Assembly (NCBI RefSeq): GCF_031846385.1 | Contig: NZ_JAVRHV010000003.1 | Span: 248,001 to 312,000, forward strand | Direction of reading: 5' to 3' | DNA length: 64,000 bases | DNA from: Urechidicola vernalis | Lineage (GTDB): Bacteria > Bacteroidota > Bacteroidia > Flavobacteriales > Flavobacteriaceae | Shown: positions 1-9,875 of the stretch, in pieces | Layout of the letters: each line of letters opens with the position of its first letter | Numbering within the stretch: the stretch's first letter is position 1 | Program-made: the position numbers and the translations under genes | The notes under the pieces: generated by a model | Told to the model about the DNA's origin: nothing | Seen by the model: only the letters and a program-made list of their open reading frames with translations | Database searches by the model: none

Positions 1-1409
1 TCGGTAAATTCCAATAAAGCAGCCGGTGTAGAAAATTCAACTTCTTCAGTGGGATTATCGTAAACGCCTCTACCTAAAATGTGCGTTTTTCTTTTAAAAT
101 CATCATCTTCTTTCATAACCATAAGATTCACTTTTTCAATAGAATCTGGCATTTTAATAAACGAAAGAACGTCTTCAATTTCCTTTGGTGTAATTTCAAT
201 ATTAGGTTTTGGAATTTCGCTATAACCAATTTGCCCTTTTTCTTTTAACTGATTGAAAAAAGAATAGAACCCATAAAATTCTTCCATAGAAATAGGGTCA
301 TACTTATGGTCATGACAACGTGCGCATTCCATGGTAAGACCAAGTAAAGCTTTAGCAGTGGTGTTGGTTCTATCCATTACATATTCTACACGATATTCCT
401 CATCAATTACACCTCCTTCTTGAGTTATTTTATGGTTTCTGTTAAAGCCAGTGGCCACAATTTGCTCGAGCGTAGCTTCAGGTAATAGATCTCCTGCTAA
501 CTGCCATTTAATAAATTCGTCATACGGTAAGTTTTTATTATAAGCATGAATTACCCAATCTCTCCATGGCCACATTACACGTTCTAAATCATCTTGATAT
601 CCATGTGTATCTGCGTATCGAGCAACGTCCAACCATTCTGAAGTCATGCGTTCTCCGTATGCTTCAGATGCTAAAAGTTTATCAACAACTTTTTCATAAG
701 CACTTTCGCTTTGATCCTGTAAAAAACTATCTAAATCATGAAGCGTAGGAGGTAGGCCTGTTAAATCGAAATAAACTCGTCTAATTAGTTTTTCTTTTGT
801 TGCCTTTTCAGAAGGAGTAAGTCCTTTTTGAGATAGTTTATTTATTATGAAATTATCAATTTCATTGGCGGCTAAAATGTTGTTTTCAATTTCCGGAACG
901 TTAGGATTTGTTGGTGGAATAAACGCCCAATGATCTTTCCATTCGGCCCCTTGTTCTACCCATTTTGTTAAAACCTTTTTTTCGTAATCTGAAAGGGTGA
1001 GATTAGAATGTACCGGTGGCATTATTTTCTCTTGGTCCGGATTGTTAATCCTAAACACTAGTTGACTATTTTCTAAATCGCCAGGAATTATGGCATGTCT
1101 ATCTAAGTTTTCTCCAATGGCGCCAAAAGCATTTTCTTTAATGTCTAATCTCAGCCCTGCTTCTCTAGTACCTTCATCTGGACCATGACATAGGTAACAC
1201 CTGTCGGACAGAATTGGTTTAACATCAAAAATATAATCAATTTTATCAGGTACGATTGTTTTAGATAATGCATTTGAACTTGCATATTCCTGATAACTAG
1301 GTTCAGAAGAACTCATTTTATTATTTCCAATTTTCACGAGAATTACGAGACAAAAAGGAATGAAAAAGAAGAGACCTAATTTTAAAAATGAAAACTTTTT
1401 TTGTGGCAC
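1..1409 (-). CDS. PSCyt1/DUF1549/DUF1553 family membrane-anchored cytochrome-like protein, C-terminus beyond window
   Basis: The reading frame is open to the window edge, so the C-terminal part is missing. The N-terminus has one hydrophobic anchor (about residues 8-26) and then a c-type haem motif CYLCH (residues 71-75) in the context FDVKPILSDR, typical of the PSCyt1 domain. A DUF1549 (PSCyt2) region follows, with a second CARCHDH motif, and the sequence after it matches the beginning of DUF1553 (PSD1). I chose a GTG start at 1409 because it includes the anchor; ATG at 1316 is the next option and would remove it. Such proteins are common in Planctomycetes and occur in polysaccharide-degrading Bacteroidota beside glycoside hydrolases and sulfatases; their reaction is not established. 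A DUF1501 partner would be expected outside the window. Family assignment is firm, function is unknown. Confidence 0.85.
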   Translation of the reverse strand, partial: MPQKKFSFLKLGLFFFIPFCLVILVKIGNNKMSSSEPSYQEYASSNALSKTIVPDKIDYIFDVKPILSDRCYLCHGPDEGTREAGLRLDIKENAFGAIGENLDRHAIIPGDLENSQLVFRINNPDQEKIMPPVHSNLTLSDYEKKVLTKWVEQGAEWKDHWAFIPPTNPNVPEIENNILAANEIDNFIINKLSQKGLTPSEKATKEKLIRRVYFDLTGLPPTLHDLDSFLQDQSESAYEKVVDKLLASEAYGERMTSEWLDVARYADTHGYQDDLERVMWPWRDWVIHAYNKNLPYDEFIKWQLAGDLLPEATLEQIVATGFNRNHKITQEGGVIDEEYRVEYVMDRTNTTAKALLGLTMECARCHDHKYDPISMEEFYGFYSFFNQLKEKGQIGYSEIPKPNIEITPKEIEDVLSFIKMPDSIEKVNLMVMKEDDDFKRKTHILGRGVYDNPTEEVEFSTPAALLEFT

Positions 1410-1497
1410 AATGATAAATTTTGTTCAAAATACTAAAACATGGTCTTTTAAACGTCTTTTTTCGATGAATTACCAAATGTTAATGGTTAAGGTTCGA

Positions 1498-1539
1498 CTA
1501 AAAAAAAAATCTCATTTCGTAAAATTTGAAATGAGATTT
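1498..1539 (-). terminator. Rho-independent terminator after the GH20 gene
   Basis: A 12-bp inverted repeat (AAATCTCATTTC / GAAATGAGATTT, 1507-1518 and 1528-1539) with a 9-nt loop is followed on the minus strand by a T run. It lies 25 bases after the hexosaminidase stop and separates that transcript from the gene at 1-1409. Confidence 0.8.
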
Positions 1540-1564
1540 GTCTTTTGGTTTTATTTATGTGGAA

Positions 1565-3889
1565 TTATTCTATCAAAATTTCATCTACAAACAAAAATAT
1601 ACCACCATTAGGTGCAATATTACTATAGTTAATGGCTTTTATTTGCACAAATTGAGAATTTGTTTTTGTGAATTCTACAACAAAATCTTTAAGAGTAACA
1701 TCTCCACTCTTAACAAAATCTCTTTTTGTTTCACCAACTTTTTTAAATGATTTTCCATCATTAGAAATCGAAATTTCTACGGCAATTGGATAATAAATGC
1801 CAGGTCCTTGACTTTCCATAGACCCAACTGTTACTTTGTTCATATCTATTTTAGTTCCTAAGTCTATAACGATCTCCATATCCTTGTTTAACCACGCTTG
1901 CCATTGTCCATCATGAAAGTTCTTAGTACCCCTTAACGAATTAACCATATTAAAGTTTCCTACACCTTGATAACGTTTGTTAGGTTCTTCTGTATAGGTC
2001 ACTTTTTTACCAACGGCTTCATGAAATTTAATCGTTTTATTAAACTCTCGTCCAATTGGTTTATCATTTTTATAAAGCGACGCTTTTATATTGGTCGTCT
2101 TTGTTAATTGTATAGGTTCTGTATATTTAATAGCAGAATTATCTAAAGGTTCATTCGTTAAATTATAACGAATATCTGAAACTGGGAATTCATTTTTCAA
2201 AAACAGTTGAACTGTTTTATTTTCAATATTTATTTCAGTGTTTTCAGTAACTAAATAAGCGCTTTCTGCATAATTAATTCCTTGGTGTTTATAACGTTCA
2301 AATAAAGATTCGATTCTTATAGAAAAGTCATCCCAATCTCTAGATTCGGTAGGACTCCATAGTGCTTCGGACATTGCCGCAAGTCTTGGGAATATCATGT
2401 ATTCCGAATGCTCATTTGAAGGAACATATTCAGACCATAAATTTGCTTGTCCTCCTAGAACATGTGCCGCTTCTTCTTTTGTCATAGAATCCACAATTGG
2501 GTTGAATTGATATACTTTGCTTAAAGTGGTGTAACCACCCCAAGCAACAGGTTCTTCGTTTTGAGGTCCTTGATAATGGTCAAAATAACAATGAGTGCCA
2601 GGAGTCATAATAACATCATGCCCTTGCTTTGCTGCTTCTAGACCTCCTTTTACACCTCGCCAACTCATAACGGTTGCATCCGGGGCGAGACCGCCTTCTA
2701 TAATTTCATCCCAACCTACTAATTTTCGACCATTCTTTTTGATGAACTTCTCCATTCGTTTAATGAAATAACTTTGCAATTCCTCAACATCATGTAGCCC
2801 TTCAGTATTCATTCTTTTTTTGCAATGGGGACATGTAGCCCAGTTTGTTTTCGTTGCTTCATCTCCACCAATATGGATATATTTTGAAGGAAATAAATCC
2901 ATTACTTCGGTTAGTACGTTTTCTAAAAAATCAAAAGTTGATTCTTTTCCAGCACAGTAAATTTCAGTAATTGGCCAAACACCTCCTGATGGAACTCCGA
3001 TCGGAGTTTCAAAGCAAGATAATTCTGGGTAGGCGGCAACAGCGCTCATAACATGTGCTGGCATCTCAATTTCTGGAATAACATCGATTCCCTTGGATGT
3101 TGCGTAGCTCACAATTTCTTTAATTTCTTCTTGCGTGTAAAATCCTCCAAAGGTCACTTGGTCCGAAGGCTTGTTAACATCTCTTGCTGACCAAGCAGCA
3201 TCTTCTTGATCTACTCTAAATCCACCTACTTCGGTCAATTTTGGATATTTTTTAATTTCAATTCTCCAACCTTGATCATCCACTAAATGAAGGTGAAGCA
3301 CATTCATTTTATGATAGGCCAATCTATCTATAGTTTTAAGGACATAATCCTTGTCGAAAAAATGTCTAGACACGTCGAGCATTAAACCTCTGTATGCGAA
3401 CCTTGGAGCATCTTCAATTGTAACTTCAGGTAAGATCCAAGAGGTATTCTGCATAGAAGTACTTTCGAATTCAGTTGGTAAAAGTTGTCGTAAAGATTGT
3501 ATGGCATATACAAAACCGTTATGGTCACTAGCCGAAATCGAAACTCCATTTTTGGTAACTTGTAATTTGTAGGCTTCTTTTTCTAAAGAAATGTCGATTA
3601 ATAATTCAATGTAGTTAGATGATGGTTTATTGTCTGAAGTGACTTGTTTTAATGCAGTTCCTGCTACAATCTTAAACTGATTTGTAAAAGGAGTTATTGT
3701 ATTTTTATTTACTCCTTCAGTAGTGACAATAACAGTATTTTTATCGATGATATAATTGCCTTGACCTAATTCAGTCTTAACAGGTTTTGGAATTATAGTA
3801 ATATCTTTTTCTGTGAAAACTTTTGATTCAGTTATACAAGAAAATAATGTGATTGCAACAATAGTAACTATAGGTTTTAGAAATTTCAT
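1565..3889 (-). CDS. GH20 beta-N-acetylhexosaminidase lipoprotein with C-terminal discoidin-like domain
   Basis: Exported lipoprotein of 774 residues that should remove terminal beta-linked GlcNAc/GalNAc from chitin fragments or glycoproteins. The signal peptide ends in the lipobox LFSC (Cys18). A GH20b-type N-terminal domain (about 30-155) precedes the GH20 barrel (about 160-510). The substrate-assisted catalytic pair is in HIGGDEA, Asp343-Glu344; HLHLVDDQGWR (about 199-209) and EIEMPAH (about 273-279) are also family motifs. The C-terminal part (about 640-774), ending in a KINYSN/LFVDEILIE-like strand pattern, resembles an F5/8 type C carbohydrate-binding domain. It lies 3 bases after the next upstream gene, so it is probably co-transcribed with the CBM9-like and GH92 genes. 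Family assignment is very secure; the exact substrate is inferred. Confidence 0.95.
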   Translation of the reverse strand: MKFLKPIVTIVAITLFSCITESKVFTEKDITIIPKPVKTELGQGNYIIDKNTVIVTTEGVNKNTITPFTNQFKIVAGTALKQVTSDNKPSSNYIELLIDISLEKEAYKLQVTKNGVSISASDHNGFVYAIQSLRQLLPTEFESTSMQNTSWILPEVTIEDAPRFAYRGLMLDVSRHFFDKDYVLKTIDRLAYHKMNVLHLHLVDDQGWRIEIKKYPKLTEVGGFRVDQEDAAWSARDVNKPSDQVTFGGFYTQEEIKEIVSYATSKGIDVIPEIEMPAHVMSAVAAYPELSCFETPIGVPSGGVWPITEIYCAGKESTFDFLENVLTEVMDLFPSKYIHIGGDEATKTNWATCPHCKKRMNTEGLHDVEELQSYFIKRMEKFIKKNGRKLVGWDEIIEGGLAPDATVMSWRGVKGGLEAAKQGHDVIMTPGTHCYFDHYQGPQNEEPVAWGGYTTLSKVYQFNPIVDSMTKEEAAHVLGGQANLWSEYVPSNEHSEYMIFPRLAAMSEALWSPTESRDWDDFSIRIESLFERYKHQGINYAESAYLVTENTEINIENKTVQLFLKNEFPVSDIRYNLTNEPLDNSAIKYTEPIQLTKTTNIKASLYKNDKPIGREFNKTIKFHEAVGKKVTYTEEPNKRYQGVGNFNMVNSLRGTKNFHDGQWQAWLNKDMEIVIDLGTKIDMNKVTVGSMESQGPGIYYPIAVEISISNDGKSFKKVGETKRDFVKSGDVTLKDFVVEFTKTNSQFVQIKAINYSNIAPNGGIFLFVDEILIE

Positions 3890-3892
3890 GAT

Positions 3893-5005
3893 TTAATGTG
3901 TAGTCAATTTTCCTTCGTTGTTTATAAATAGGGTTTTGTTCGTAAAGGGGCTTTTCACCGAAAGCACATAACTTGTTTTTGTTGTTTCGGTGGTAATATT
4001 TATAGTAGTTTCTTTTATTAATAAAGATTTTGGAAACAAATCCTTATTCCATTTTTTGTTTTTTGAGTAGTAGTTTCGCTGATTATTATGAATGTCGAAA
4101 AGTTGTAATCTAATATATTCGTCATTAGTTAATTGAAATGATTTTTTTTGTTTTTCATTTTCAGCAAAAAATACGTAGCCCCATTTTTCAGGTTCATGCA
4201 TATTTATAACACCTTGGGGCGACCAAACCCAATTGTATTCTGGTAATAGTTTTTTTGTTTTTGGATCTTTTTTTCTAGAGTATTTTCCATCTTTTATGTC
4301 AAAATCCCAGTTAACTCTTGAGAAATTCACTCGCCAATAATTGTTTTTTGGAATAGAAGTAGAAGAAGAGCCCTCCAAAAGAACACTCCATGGAAGTGCT
4401 ATTTCAACTGACCATTTAGTATCTCTATCACTGGAGTCATTTAAGGTGCCATCAATAAAAACAGCGGTTTTCATTCCTTTAATATCCCAATTATCTAAAA
4501 TCTTGTTTCCATTTCTATAAGGTTTGGTTAAGAATAAATCCCAAACGGTGTTTAATGCGTTCATTTCAAACTCCATGTAATTATGAGAGTCTCCATCAGG
4601 ATCCATAAAAATTTCGAAATCATTATTGTAAAAAATTACGGCATCTCTTTTTGTAATATCTCCCCAGATATTAGGCTCTTCTAATTCTGCATAGAAATAA
4701 AAATATTCATCATCCCAAAGCATTTTTACTTTGGTTTTATATTTTGGAGTTTTTACACCTTCTATATCAATAAATTCATCCGTCCAAATTGCGTCTTTCC
4801 ATTGCGTTTCATTTGCAATACCATCAATTTTAATAGCGTTCGTGGTGTAATTAGCAATGTATGATTTTGGTAGAATACCACTCATACTTTGCGCGAATAG
4901 TTGAGTTGATATCATAAGTAAAAAAAGACAAGACAATCTGATTTTGCTCTTGTTTGTTATCAATTCAATAGAGTGTATTCTTCCTTTGTCAGAGAAAATT
5001 TTCAT
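3893..5005 (-). CDS. Secreted CBM9-like (carbohydrate-binding family 9) protein
   Basis: A secreted protein whose body (about residues 50-265) matches the CBM9_1-like/DUF1083 fold found in many Bacteroidota glycan clusters: AIKIDGIANETQW, then MLWDDEYFYFYAEL, then NDFEIFMDPDGDSHNYMEFE, followed by a WSVEIALPW strand. These proteins are thought to bind glycan ends or act as accessory lectins; no catalytic residues are known to me. The start is uncertain: an ATG at 5044 overlaps the GH92 gene, ATG at 5005 leaves 23 bases, and a TTG at 4963 would give the cleanest signal peptide (cleavage after LFAQ). It sits between GH92 and GH20 genes on the same strand and is tightly packed, suggesting one operon. 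Confidence 0.8.
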   Translation of the reverse strand: MKIFSDKGRIHSIELITNKSKIRLSCLFLLMISTQLFAQSMSGILPKSYIANYTTNAIKIDGIANETQWKDAIWTDEFIDIEGVKTPKYKTKVKMLWDDEYFYFYAELEEPNIWGDITKRDAVIFYNNDFEIFMDPDGDSHNYMEFEMNALNTVWDLFLTKPYRNGNKILDNWDIKGMKTAVFIDGTLNDSSDRDTKWSVEIALPWSVLLEGSSSTSIPKNNYWRVNFSRVNWDFDIKDGKYSRKKDPKTKKLLPEYNWVWSPQGVINMHEPEKWGYVFFAENEKQKKSFQLTNDEYIRLQLFDIHNNQRNYYSKNKKWNKDLFPKSLLIKETTINITTETTKTSYVLSVKSPFTNKTLFINNEGKLTTH

Positions 5006-5028
5006 AAAACTAATTAGCTTAACGTTTA

Positions 5029-7281
5029 TTAATGGACTCCCCAATTCTTATTGGGTGCATCACCCATTACAAAATGTAGGGTGCCTCCGTTTTTTAATTC
5101 TTGATGCATTAAAACGGTTCGGTTAAAATTAACATTATTCAAGGTTGCAGATTGAATGTATTTATTTTTATCAGAAACATTTTCAGCGATGATTGTAAAG
5201 TTAGTGTTTTCTGAAATTTTAATGACAGATTTTTCAAATAATGGGCTACCAATTTGATAAAGTCCAGAAGAAGGATTGTAAGGATAAAGCCCCATTGAAC
5301 TAAAGACATACCAAGCAGACATTTGACCACAATCTTCATTTCCACTTAACCCATCTGGTGTAGCAAAGTATTGAGATTTTAAAATTTCTCTGACCCAATA
5401 TTGGGTTCTCCAGGGTTGGTTAGCAAAATTAAACATATAAGCTATGTGATGGCTTGGTTCATTTCCGTGCGCGTATTGCCCAATTAAACCAGAAATGTCA
5501 GCAGAAACATTTTCGCCTGTTATTTCAGAGGATTCAGTGAACAATTGCTCTAATTTATTACTGAATTTGTTATTGCCACCATGTAATTTAATAAGTTCAT
5601 TCGTATCGTGTAAAACGAACCAACTATGTTGCCATGCATTTCCTTCGGTATAGTCTGCATGTACCCTATGTGCTGAAAATTTTGGATCAAAAGGTTCGTG
5701 CCAACCGGTACCTGTATCATTTTTACCTCGCATAAAACCAGTTTCAGGATCAAACAAGTATTTGTATGCTTTGGAGCGATTTAAAAAGTATTTGTAATCT
5801 TCTTGTTTATTTAATAGTTTGGCAATTTGTGCCACACACCAGTCGTTATAGGCATATTCTAAGGTAATTGTAACCGATTCATCTAATAAATTATATGGAA
5901 TATAGCCATACTCTTTATAGATACTTAGTCCCCGAGCATCCTGCATCATAGTTGTTTTCATTGCGGAATAAGCCTTTTCAATATCAAAACCTGTGATTCC
6001 TTTTAAAGAAGCTTCGGCAATAACTGGTATGGAATGATAGCCCGTCATAGTATTGGTTTCATTTCCATATAAATTCCAAACAGGTAAAGTTTTATTTTGG
6101 TTATAGTATACCAACATAGAGTTTACAATATCTGACACGCGATTAGGATCTAATATGGTAAGTAATGGCTGTTCTGCTCTAAAGGTATCCCAAAGTGATA
6201 GCGAAGAATATGTAACAAATTTGTCAGTTTTATAAATACTGTCATTACTTTGTCTAAACGCACCATTTTTATCGCTAAAAGTTACTGGTGCTATTTGAGT
6301 ATGATATAGGGCGGAATAGAATATTTCTTTTAATGAGTCATTAGGAGTTTCAATAAGAATTTTGCTTAGGTTTTGTTCCCATTTTTTTTCAGCCTCATTC
6401 TTAATTCTATCAAATTCAAAACGTTCCATATGATCGCTCATATTTTCAAGAGCATTTTCTATACTAACCGATGAAAGTCCAACTTTAACTTCAAGACTTT
6501 CATTATTAACATCGTTAAAAAAAAGTTGAACAGCAGTTTTTGTGCCTTTAACTGATTTTGTTTTTTCAACGTATTTGCTGTCAACAATTAAGTCATATTC
6601 TTTCAATGATTTTGAAAATTTTGCAACGAAAAATACTTTCTGATTTTTTGCCCATCCTGTACTATGTCTGTAACCCGAAATAGTAAATTTATCTTCAATT
6701 TTTAATCCACTTTCGGTCAATCTATCCCAATTTATTGCAAAGCCTAAATCAATAATTACTGATTGGGTGTCATTTTCTGCATAGGTGTATTTATGAAATC
6801 CTGTTCTTAAGTCTGTGGTCAATTCTGCCTTAATATTGTGATTAATGAGATCTATGCTATAATAACCCGCCTTTGAAACTTCTTGAGTATGTGTATAACT
6901 AGATTTATAAGGAATATCATCTCGCGATTTAATAGGTGTTGTTAAATCAACTTTTTTATTAATTGGCATAAGTCTAATATCGTACAAATCACCAATACCC
7001 GTTCCACTTAAATGCAGATGACTAAATCCGATTGTTATAGAATCTGAATAATGGTATCCAGAGCACCACTCCCAGCCTGAAGTGCCATTATCAGGGCTTA
7101 GTTGTATCATACCAAAGGGAACTGTTGCTCCCGGATAAGTATGCCCATGGCCACCCGTCCCAATAAGAGGATTTACATAGTCAGTTAGAGTTGTATTTTT
7201 TACAGTAACTGTTTCATTTAACCTTGAACAAGAATACAGAACTAAAAAAATAATGGAAATAATGGAAAAATATTTTTTCAA
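5029..7281 (-). CDS. GH92 family alpha-mannosidase lipoprotein
   Basis: A 750-residue exported lipoprotein (lipobox LYSC, Cys18) of glycoside hydrolase family 92, calcium-dependent exo-alpha-mannosidases that act on N-glycan and yeast mannan side chains. Visible landmarks are the N-terminal DYVNPLIGTGGHGHTYPGA motif, the GWEWCSGYHY stretch, the HLSGTG motif, the SLWDTFRAEQPL motif of the (alpha/alpha)6 domain, and GNEDCGQMSAWY near residue 645, the conserved segment near the active site. Length is normal for the family. The start codon is TTG, giving MKKYFSIIS; no in-frame ATG precedes it. The gene heads the GH92-CBM9-GH20 run and is divergent from the LytS/LytTR pair 113 bases away. Exact linkage specificity cannot be read from sequence. 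Confidence 0.93.
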   Translation of the reverse strand: MKKYFSIISIIFLVLYSCSRLNETVTVKNTTLTDYVNPLIGTGGHGHTYPGATVPFGMIQLSPDNGTSGWEWCSGYHYSDSITIGFSHLHLSGTGIGDLYDIRLMPINKKVDLTTPIKSRDDIPYKSSYTHTQEVSKAGYYSIDLINHNIKAELTTDLRTGFHKYTYAENDTQSVIIDLGFAINWDRLTESGLKIEDKFTISGYRHSTGWAKNQKVFFVAKFSKSLKEYDLIVDSKYVEKTKSVKGTKTAVQLFFNDVNNESLEVKVGLSSVSIENALENMSDHMERFEFDRIKNEAEKKWEQNLSKILIETPNDSLKEIFYSALYHTQIAPVTFSDKNGAFRQSNDSIYKTDKFVTYSSLSLWDTFRAEQPLLTILDPNRVSDIVNSMLVYYNQNKTLPVWNLYGNETNTMTGYHSIPVIAEASLKGITGFDIEKAYSAMKTTMMQDARGLSIYKEYGYIPYNLLDESVTITLEYAYNDWCVAQIAKLLNKQEDYKYFLNRSKAYKYLFDPETGFMRGKNDTGTGWHEPFDPKFSAHRVHADYTEGNAWQHSWFVLHDTNELIKLHGGNNKFSNKLEQLFTESSEITGENVSADISGLIGQYAHGNEPSHHIAYMFNFANQPWRTQYWVREILKSQYFATPDGLSGNEDCGQMSAWYVFSSMGLYPYNPSSGLYQIGSPLFEKSVIKISENTNFTIIAENVSDKNKYIQSATLNNVNFNRTVLMHQELKNGGTLHFVMGDAPNKNWGVH

Positions 7282-7394
7282 CAGTTGCGCAAATTTTAGT
7301 TTGTTCTATAAATATTTATAAATTTACCTAGTTGTAAAACTTATTTAGACGTATGGCAGTTCGTATCTGCTAAACTTCAACAAAAAACAAATCT

Positions 7395-8471
7395 GTGCCA
7401 TTAACCGATCAATATAGAAATTTAGAATCTGCAAAAACATTTAAAATCACCTTTAGATATCATGCCATATTTTGGCTATTGTATTTTAGTTTAAATACAA
7501 TTCGTTGGGCTGGTATTCATAATGATTTTTTATATTCTTTAAAAACAACAGCGATAGGTTTCCCAATACACATGATGTTGGCGTATTTTAATATTTATTA
7601 TTTAATGCCAAATTTTGTTTTTAAAAGAAAATATTTGTCATATATAGTTTTACTTGTAGTCTCAATTCTTGCGGTTGTTGTTCTTAAGTTTAATCTAACA
7701 TACTATTTAATAAGTCATAATGTTTGGCCAGAAGGTCCTGAAGTAACAAATACATTTACCGCTAATTATGCCTTAGATATGTCAATTGGAGAGTTTTATG
7801 TAGTTGCAGTAGTTACTTCTATTAAAATTACCATGGATTGGATAGCTGAACATAGAAGGGTTACAAATTTGGAAAAGATGCAATTAGAAACAGAGTTGTT
7901 ATTTTTAAGAACTCAAGTGTCTCCGCATTTCTTTTTTAATACACTTAATAATATCTATTCCCTAGCATTGGAGAATTCAAAAAAGACCCCTCAAGTTGTA
8001 TTGAAGTTGTCCGAATTAATGAGATATCTTTTATACGAAACAAAATCAAAAAGAAATAGTCTTCAAGATGAGATAGTTTGTATTCAAAATTATTTGGATT
8101 TGGAACGTTTGAGGTATGGAGAAAAGTTAGAAATTGAAATGAATATAAAAGGAGAAATAGGAGAGAAGAAAATTGCACCTATTTTACTTTTGTCTTTTGT
8201 TGAGAATGCATTTAAGCACGGAGTCAGTAAAACGATTGAAAAAGTTAAAATAAAAATTGAATTTGATATAACTCAGAGTTTCCTCTATTTTAGCATTTCA
8301 AACCCCATTCCAGATACAGATGACTTCAATAAAAAAATGAATGCATCTGGTGGTATTGGACTTAATAATGTTAAGAAGCGGTTGGAACTAGGGTATAAGG
8401 AGGAAGAATTTGATTTGGCAATTGAAAATAAAGACAACAACTTTACTGTGAATCTTAAAATAAAAGTATAA
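7395..8471 (+). CDS. LytS-type sensor histidine kinase
   Basis: Integral membrane histidine kinase of 358 residues. About four hydrophobic segments fill residues 20-155, then comes a His_kinase (PF06580) domain with LRTQVSPHFFFNTLNN, in which His178 is the predicted phosphorylation site, and a C-terminal HATPase with NAFKHG and GGIGLNNVKKR. There is no separate extracellular sensor domain. The start is GTG (ATG is absent nearby). Its stop overlaps the next gene's ATG by one base, so the two form a two-component pair. The position beside the glycoside hydrolase cluster suggests, but does not prove, that the pair senses envelope or glycan state. Confidence 0.93.
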   Translation: MPLTDQYRNLESAKTFKITFRYHAIFWLLYFSLNTIRWAGIHNDFLYSLKTTAIGFPIHMMLAYFNIYYLMPNFVFKRKYLSYIVLLVVSILAVVVLKFNLTYYLISHNVWPEGPEVTNTFTANYALDMSIGEFYVVAVVTSIKITMDWIAEHRRVTNLEKMQLETELLFLRTQVSPHFFFNTLNNIYSLALENSKKTPQVVLKLSELMRYLLYETKSKRNSLQDEIVCIQNYLDLERLRYGEKLEIEMNIKGEIGEKKIAPILLLSFVENAFKHGVSKTIEKVKIKIEFDITQSFLYFSISNPIPDTDDFNKKMNASGGIGLNNVKKRLELGYKEEEFDLAIENKDNNFTVNLKIKV

Positions 8472-9184
8472 TGAGTATTAAATGTATAATTATTGATGAT
8501 GAACCTTTAGCGGTAAACGTTATTAAAAACTATTTAAATCAAATAGATAATTTCGAGTTGTTAGAAACATTTAATAACGCTATTGATGGTTTGAGTTTTA
8601 TGAATGACAATGCGGTTGATTTGATCTTTCTAGATATTAATATGCCCATTTTAGACGGTTTAAGTTTTATTAAAAGTTTAGAGAAAAGGCCAATAATAAT
8701 AATAACAAGTGCATATAAAGAATTTGCCGCAGAAACCTATGACTTAGATGTATTGGATTACTTAGTAAAACCAATTAGTTTTCCAAGATTTGTAAAATCT
8801 GTAAATAAAGTAAATAAAATATTGTCAGTTTCTAAAACTGTACAAAATGAGACGTTAGATAAGCCTTTTATTTTTATAAAATTAGAAAAGAAAAGGATGA
8901 AAAAACTCTACCTTGATGAGTTGTTGGTGGTAGAATGTTTAAAAGATTATTTAAAGCTGATTACGACTACTGAAAATTATATCATTCATCAGACCTTAGG
9001 AAGTTTTACCGATGGTTTACCGGTTGATAAATTTTTACGAATTCATCGCTCCTTTACAATATCATTAGATAAAATTGATATGATTGAAGGCAATAGTGTT
9101 GAAGTAGGTGGAATGCGCTATGTAATTGGCCGAACTTATGCTAAAAATGTAAAACCGATTATATTAAATACTGCAACACTTTAA
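8471..9184 (+). CDS. LytTR family response regulator
   Basis: A 237-residue DNA-binding response regulator. The N-terminal receiver (about 1-120) contains the acidic pair DDE near residues 10-12, the phospho-acceptor Asp55 in FLDINMP, a Thr/Ser in IIITSAY and Lys in DYLVKP. The C-terminal LytTR domain (about 140-235) shows FIKLEKKRMKKLYLDEL, the HQTLGSF motif and FLRIHRSF, the usual DNA-contact region. It overlaps the kinase gene by one base (TAATG) and is its partner. It converges with rpe, with only two bases between stop codons. Confidence 0.94.
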   Translation: MSIKCIIIDDEPLAVNVIKNYLNQIDNFELLETFNNAIDGLSFMNDNAVDLIFLDINMPILDGLSFIKSLEKRPIIIITSAYKEFAAETYDLDVLDYLVKPISFPRFVKSVNKVNKILSVSKTVQNETLDKPFIFIKLEKKRMKKLYLDELLVVECLKDYLKLITTTENYIIHQTLGSFTDGLPVDKFLRIHRSFTISLDKIDMIEGNSVEVGGMRYVIGRTYAKNVKPIILNTATL

Positions 9185-9186
9185 AT

Positions 9187-9846
9187 TTAGCTGTTCGCTA
9201 AGGCTTTCAGGTTTTTAATAGTTTCAATTGGATTTTCTGCTTTAAAAACAAAACTACCAGCAACTAGAACATCTGCACCTGCTGCAACTAGTTGATGCGC
9301 GTTTTTATCCGTAACTCCTCCGTCGATTTCAATTTTAGTCGAAGCGCCAGATTTTTCAATCAAGTCTTTTAATTGAATAACCTTTTTGTAAGTATTTTCA
9401 ATAAAACTTTGTCCGCCAAAACCAGGATTAACACTCATAATACATACTAAATCAATGTCTTTAATTACATCTTCTAAGACGCTGATAGGTGTATGTGGAT
9501 TTAGCGCTACTCCAGCTTGCATACCCGCCGCTTTGATGGCTTGTAATGTTCGGTGTAAATGAGTGCAGGCTTCATAATGAACAGTTAAAATATCTGCACC
9601 TACACTTTTAAATGTTTCGATATATCTATCAGGATCTACAATCATTAAATGCACATCCATCGTTTTTTTAGCATGATGTTTCATCGCTTTTATTACTGGC
9701 ATTCCAAACGAAATGTTTGGTACAAAAACACCGTCCATTACATCAATATGAATCCAATCTGCTTCACTTGTGTTCAGCATTTCTATATCACGTTGAATGT
9801 TTGCAAAGTCTGCTGCAAGTACTGAAGGAGCAATTAGTTTTGTCAT
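9187..9846 (-). CDS. rpe: Ribulose-phosphate 3-epimerase
   Basis: Cytosolic enzyme of the pentose phosphate pathway interconverting ribulose 5-phosphate and xylulose 5-phosphate. The 219-residue TIM barrel is the usual length. Metal and catalytic motifs are present: APSVLAADF (6-14), HIDVMDG (33-39, Asp35), DVHLMI, MSVNPGFGGQ and the second catalytic Asp in EIDGGV. A TATCTTTG -7 box lies 30 bases upstream of the ATG. It appears to be transcribed alone, convergent with the response regulator. Confidence 0.97.
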   Translation of the reverse strand: MTKLIAPSVLAADFANIQRDIEMLNTSEADWIHIDVMDGVFVPNISFGMPVIKAMKHHAKKTMDVHLMIVDPDRYIETFKSVGADILTVHYEACTHLHRTLQAIKAAGMQAGVALNPHTPISVLEDVIKDIDLVCIMSVNPGFGGQSFIENTYKKVIQLKDLIEKSGASTKIEIDGGVTDKNAHQLVAAGADVLVAGSFVFKAENPIETIKNLKALANS

Positions 9847-9875
9847 GTGTTAAAATTAAAAAGATTTATGTTTTG

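Noticed and set aside
5006..5044. Longer start of the CBM9-like gene at 5044
   Set aside because: It overlaps the GH92 gene and pushes the hydrophobic signal segment far from the N-terminus; not impossible, but the shorter starts are better.
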